The notes under the pieces are model-generated. The model saw only the letters and a list, made by a program, of their open reading frames with translations, searched no databases and was not told the DNA's origin. From the NCBI GenBank assembly GCA_027624335.1, contig JAQBWV010000018.1, forward strand, positions 1-46,518: DNA of 46,518 bases. Direction: 5' to 3'. Made by a program: the position numbers and the translations under genes. The DNA is from Planctomycetota bacterium. Its GTDB lineage: Bacteria; Planctomycetota; Planctomycetia; Planctomycetales; Planctomycetaceae. Positions 46,501 to 46,518 of the stretch are shown here, one piece after another. Each line of letters begins with the position of its first letter. The stretch's first letter is position 1.

Positions 46501-46518
46501 TCCCATGTACAGTGTTCG

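Overview
The window looks like a chromosome segment of a planctomycete. The main evidence is a DUF1549/DUF1553 cytochrome-like gene followed directly by a DUF1501 Tat-exported gene, a stand-alone formylmethanofuran-dehydrogenase-type subunit (FhcA) of the tetrahydromethanopterin C1 pathway, a CusA of unusual length with an extra membrane block, and short intergenic palindromes of a kind common in this phylum. Base composition is moderately GC-rich. No rRNA, tRNA, CRISPR array or complete transposase gene was seen. All calls come from reading the sequence; no database search was run.

Layout. 1-9.1 kb: the C-terminal part of a large AAA+ ATPase, a SIS-domain sugar isomerase (minus strand), a secreted protein with a metal-binding tail, fhcA, and the DUF1549/DUF1501 pair. 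9.2-10.0 kb: an unrecognised low-complexity protein on the minus strand. 10.7-18.3 kb: a bacterial alpha-2-macroglobulin and penicillin-binding protein 1C, overlapping by four bases. 18.8-27.5 kb: a heavy-metal RND efflux system (cusB, a four-helix-bundle gene, cusA; cusC convergent). A repeat family invades this system: it flanks the four-helix-bundle gene as inverted repeats and also sits in frame inside cusA twice. 27.7-30.0 kb: two small unknown ORFs, an iron-sulfur repair protein (Ric) and a DUF3365 haem protein, all on the minus strand. 30.0-32.9 kb: an arsenic operon (acr3, arsC, divergent arsR). Its third gene is a scar in which fragments of a glyoxalase, an ABC ATPase and an Rrf2 regulator have been joined. 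33.1-45.5 kb: an nhaR-type regulator, divergent from a co-directional series of beta-carbonic anhydrase, SulP transporter, ribosome-hibernation-like protein, EIIA-SLC4 bicarbonate transporter fusion, double universal stress protein, EIIA-diadenylate cyclase fusion and pyruvate carboxylase. 45.6-46.5 kb: a truncated YkgJ-type gene and a strongly structured RNA running to the window edge.

The most notable system is the 34.2-45.5 kb series. It combines bicarbonate formation (carbonic anhydrase), two different candidate bicarbonate transporters, the main bicarbonate-consuming anaplerotic enzyme (pyruvate carboxylase), and a c-di-AMP synthase. Both the SLC4 transporter and the cyclase carry a PTS EIIA-like domain that keeps its phospho-histidine motif. 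In Firmicutes c-di-AMP is known to inhibit pyruvate carboxylase, and in cyanobacteria it binds the bicarbonate-uptake regulator SbtB. I infer that this is a bicarbonate supply and anaplerosis module controlled by c-di-AMP and phosphotransfer. The second notable system is the four-helix-bundle/inverted-repeat element and its in-frame mini-copies in cusA.
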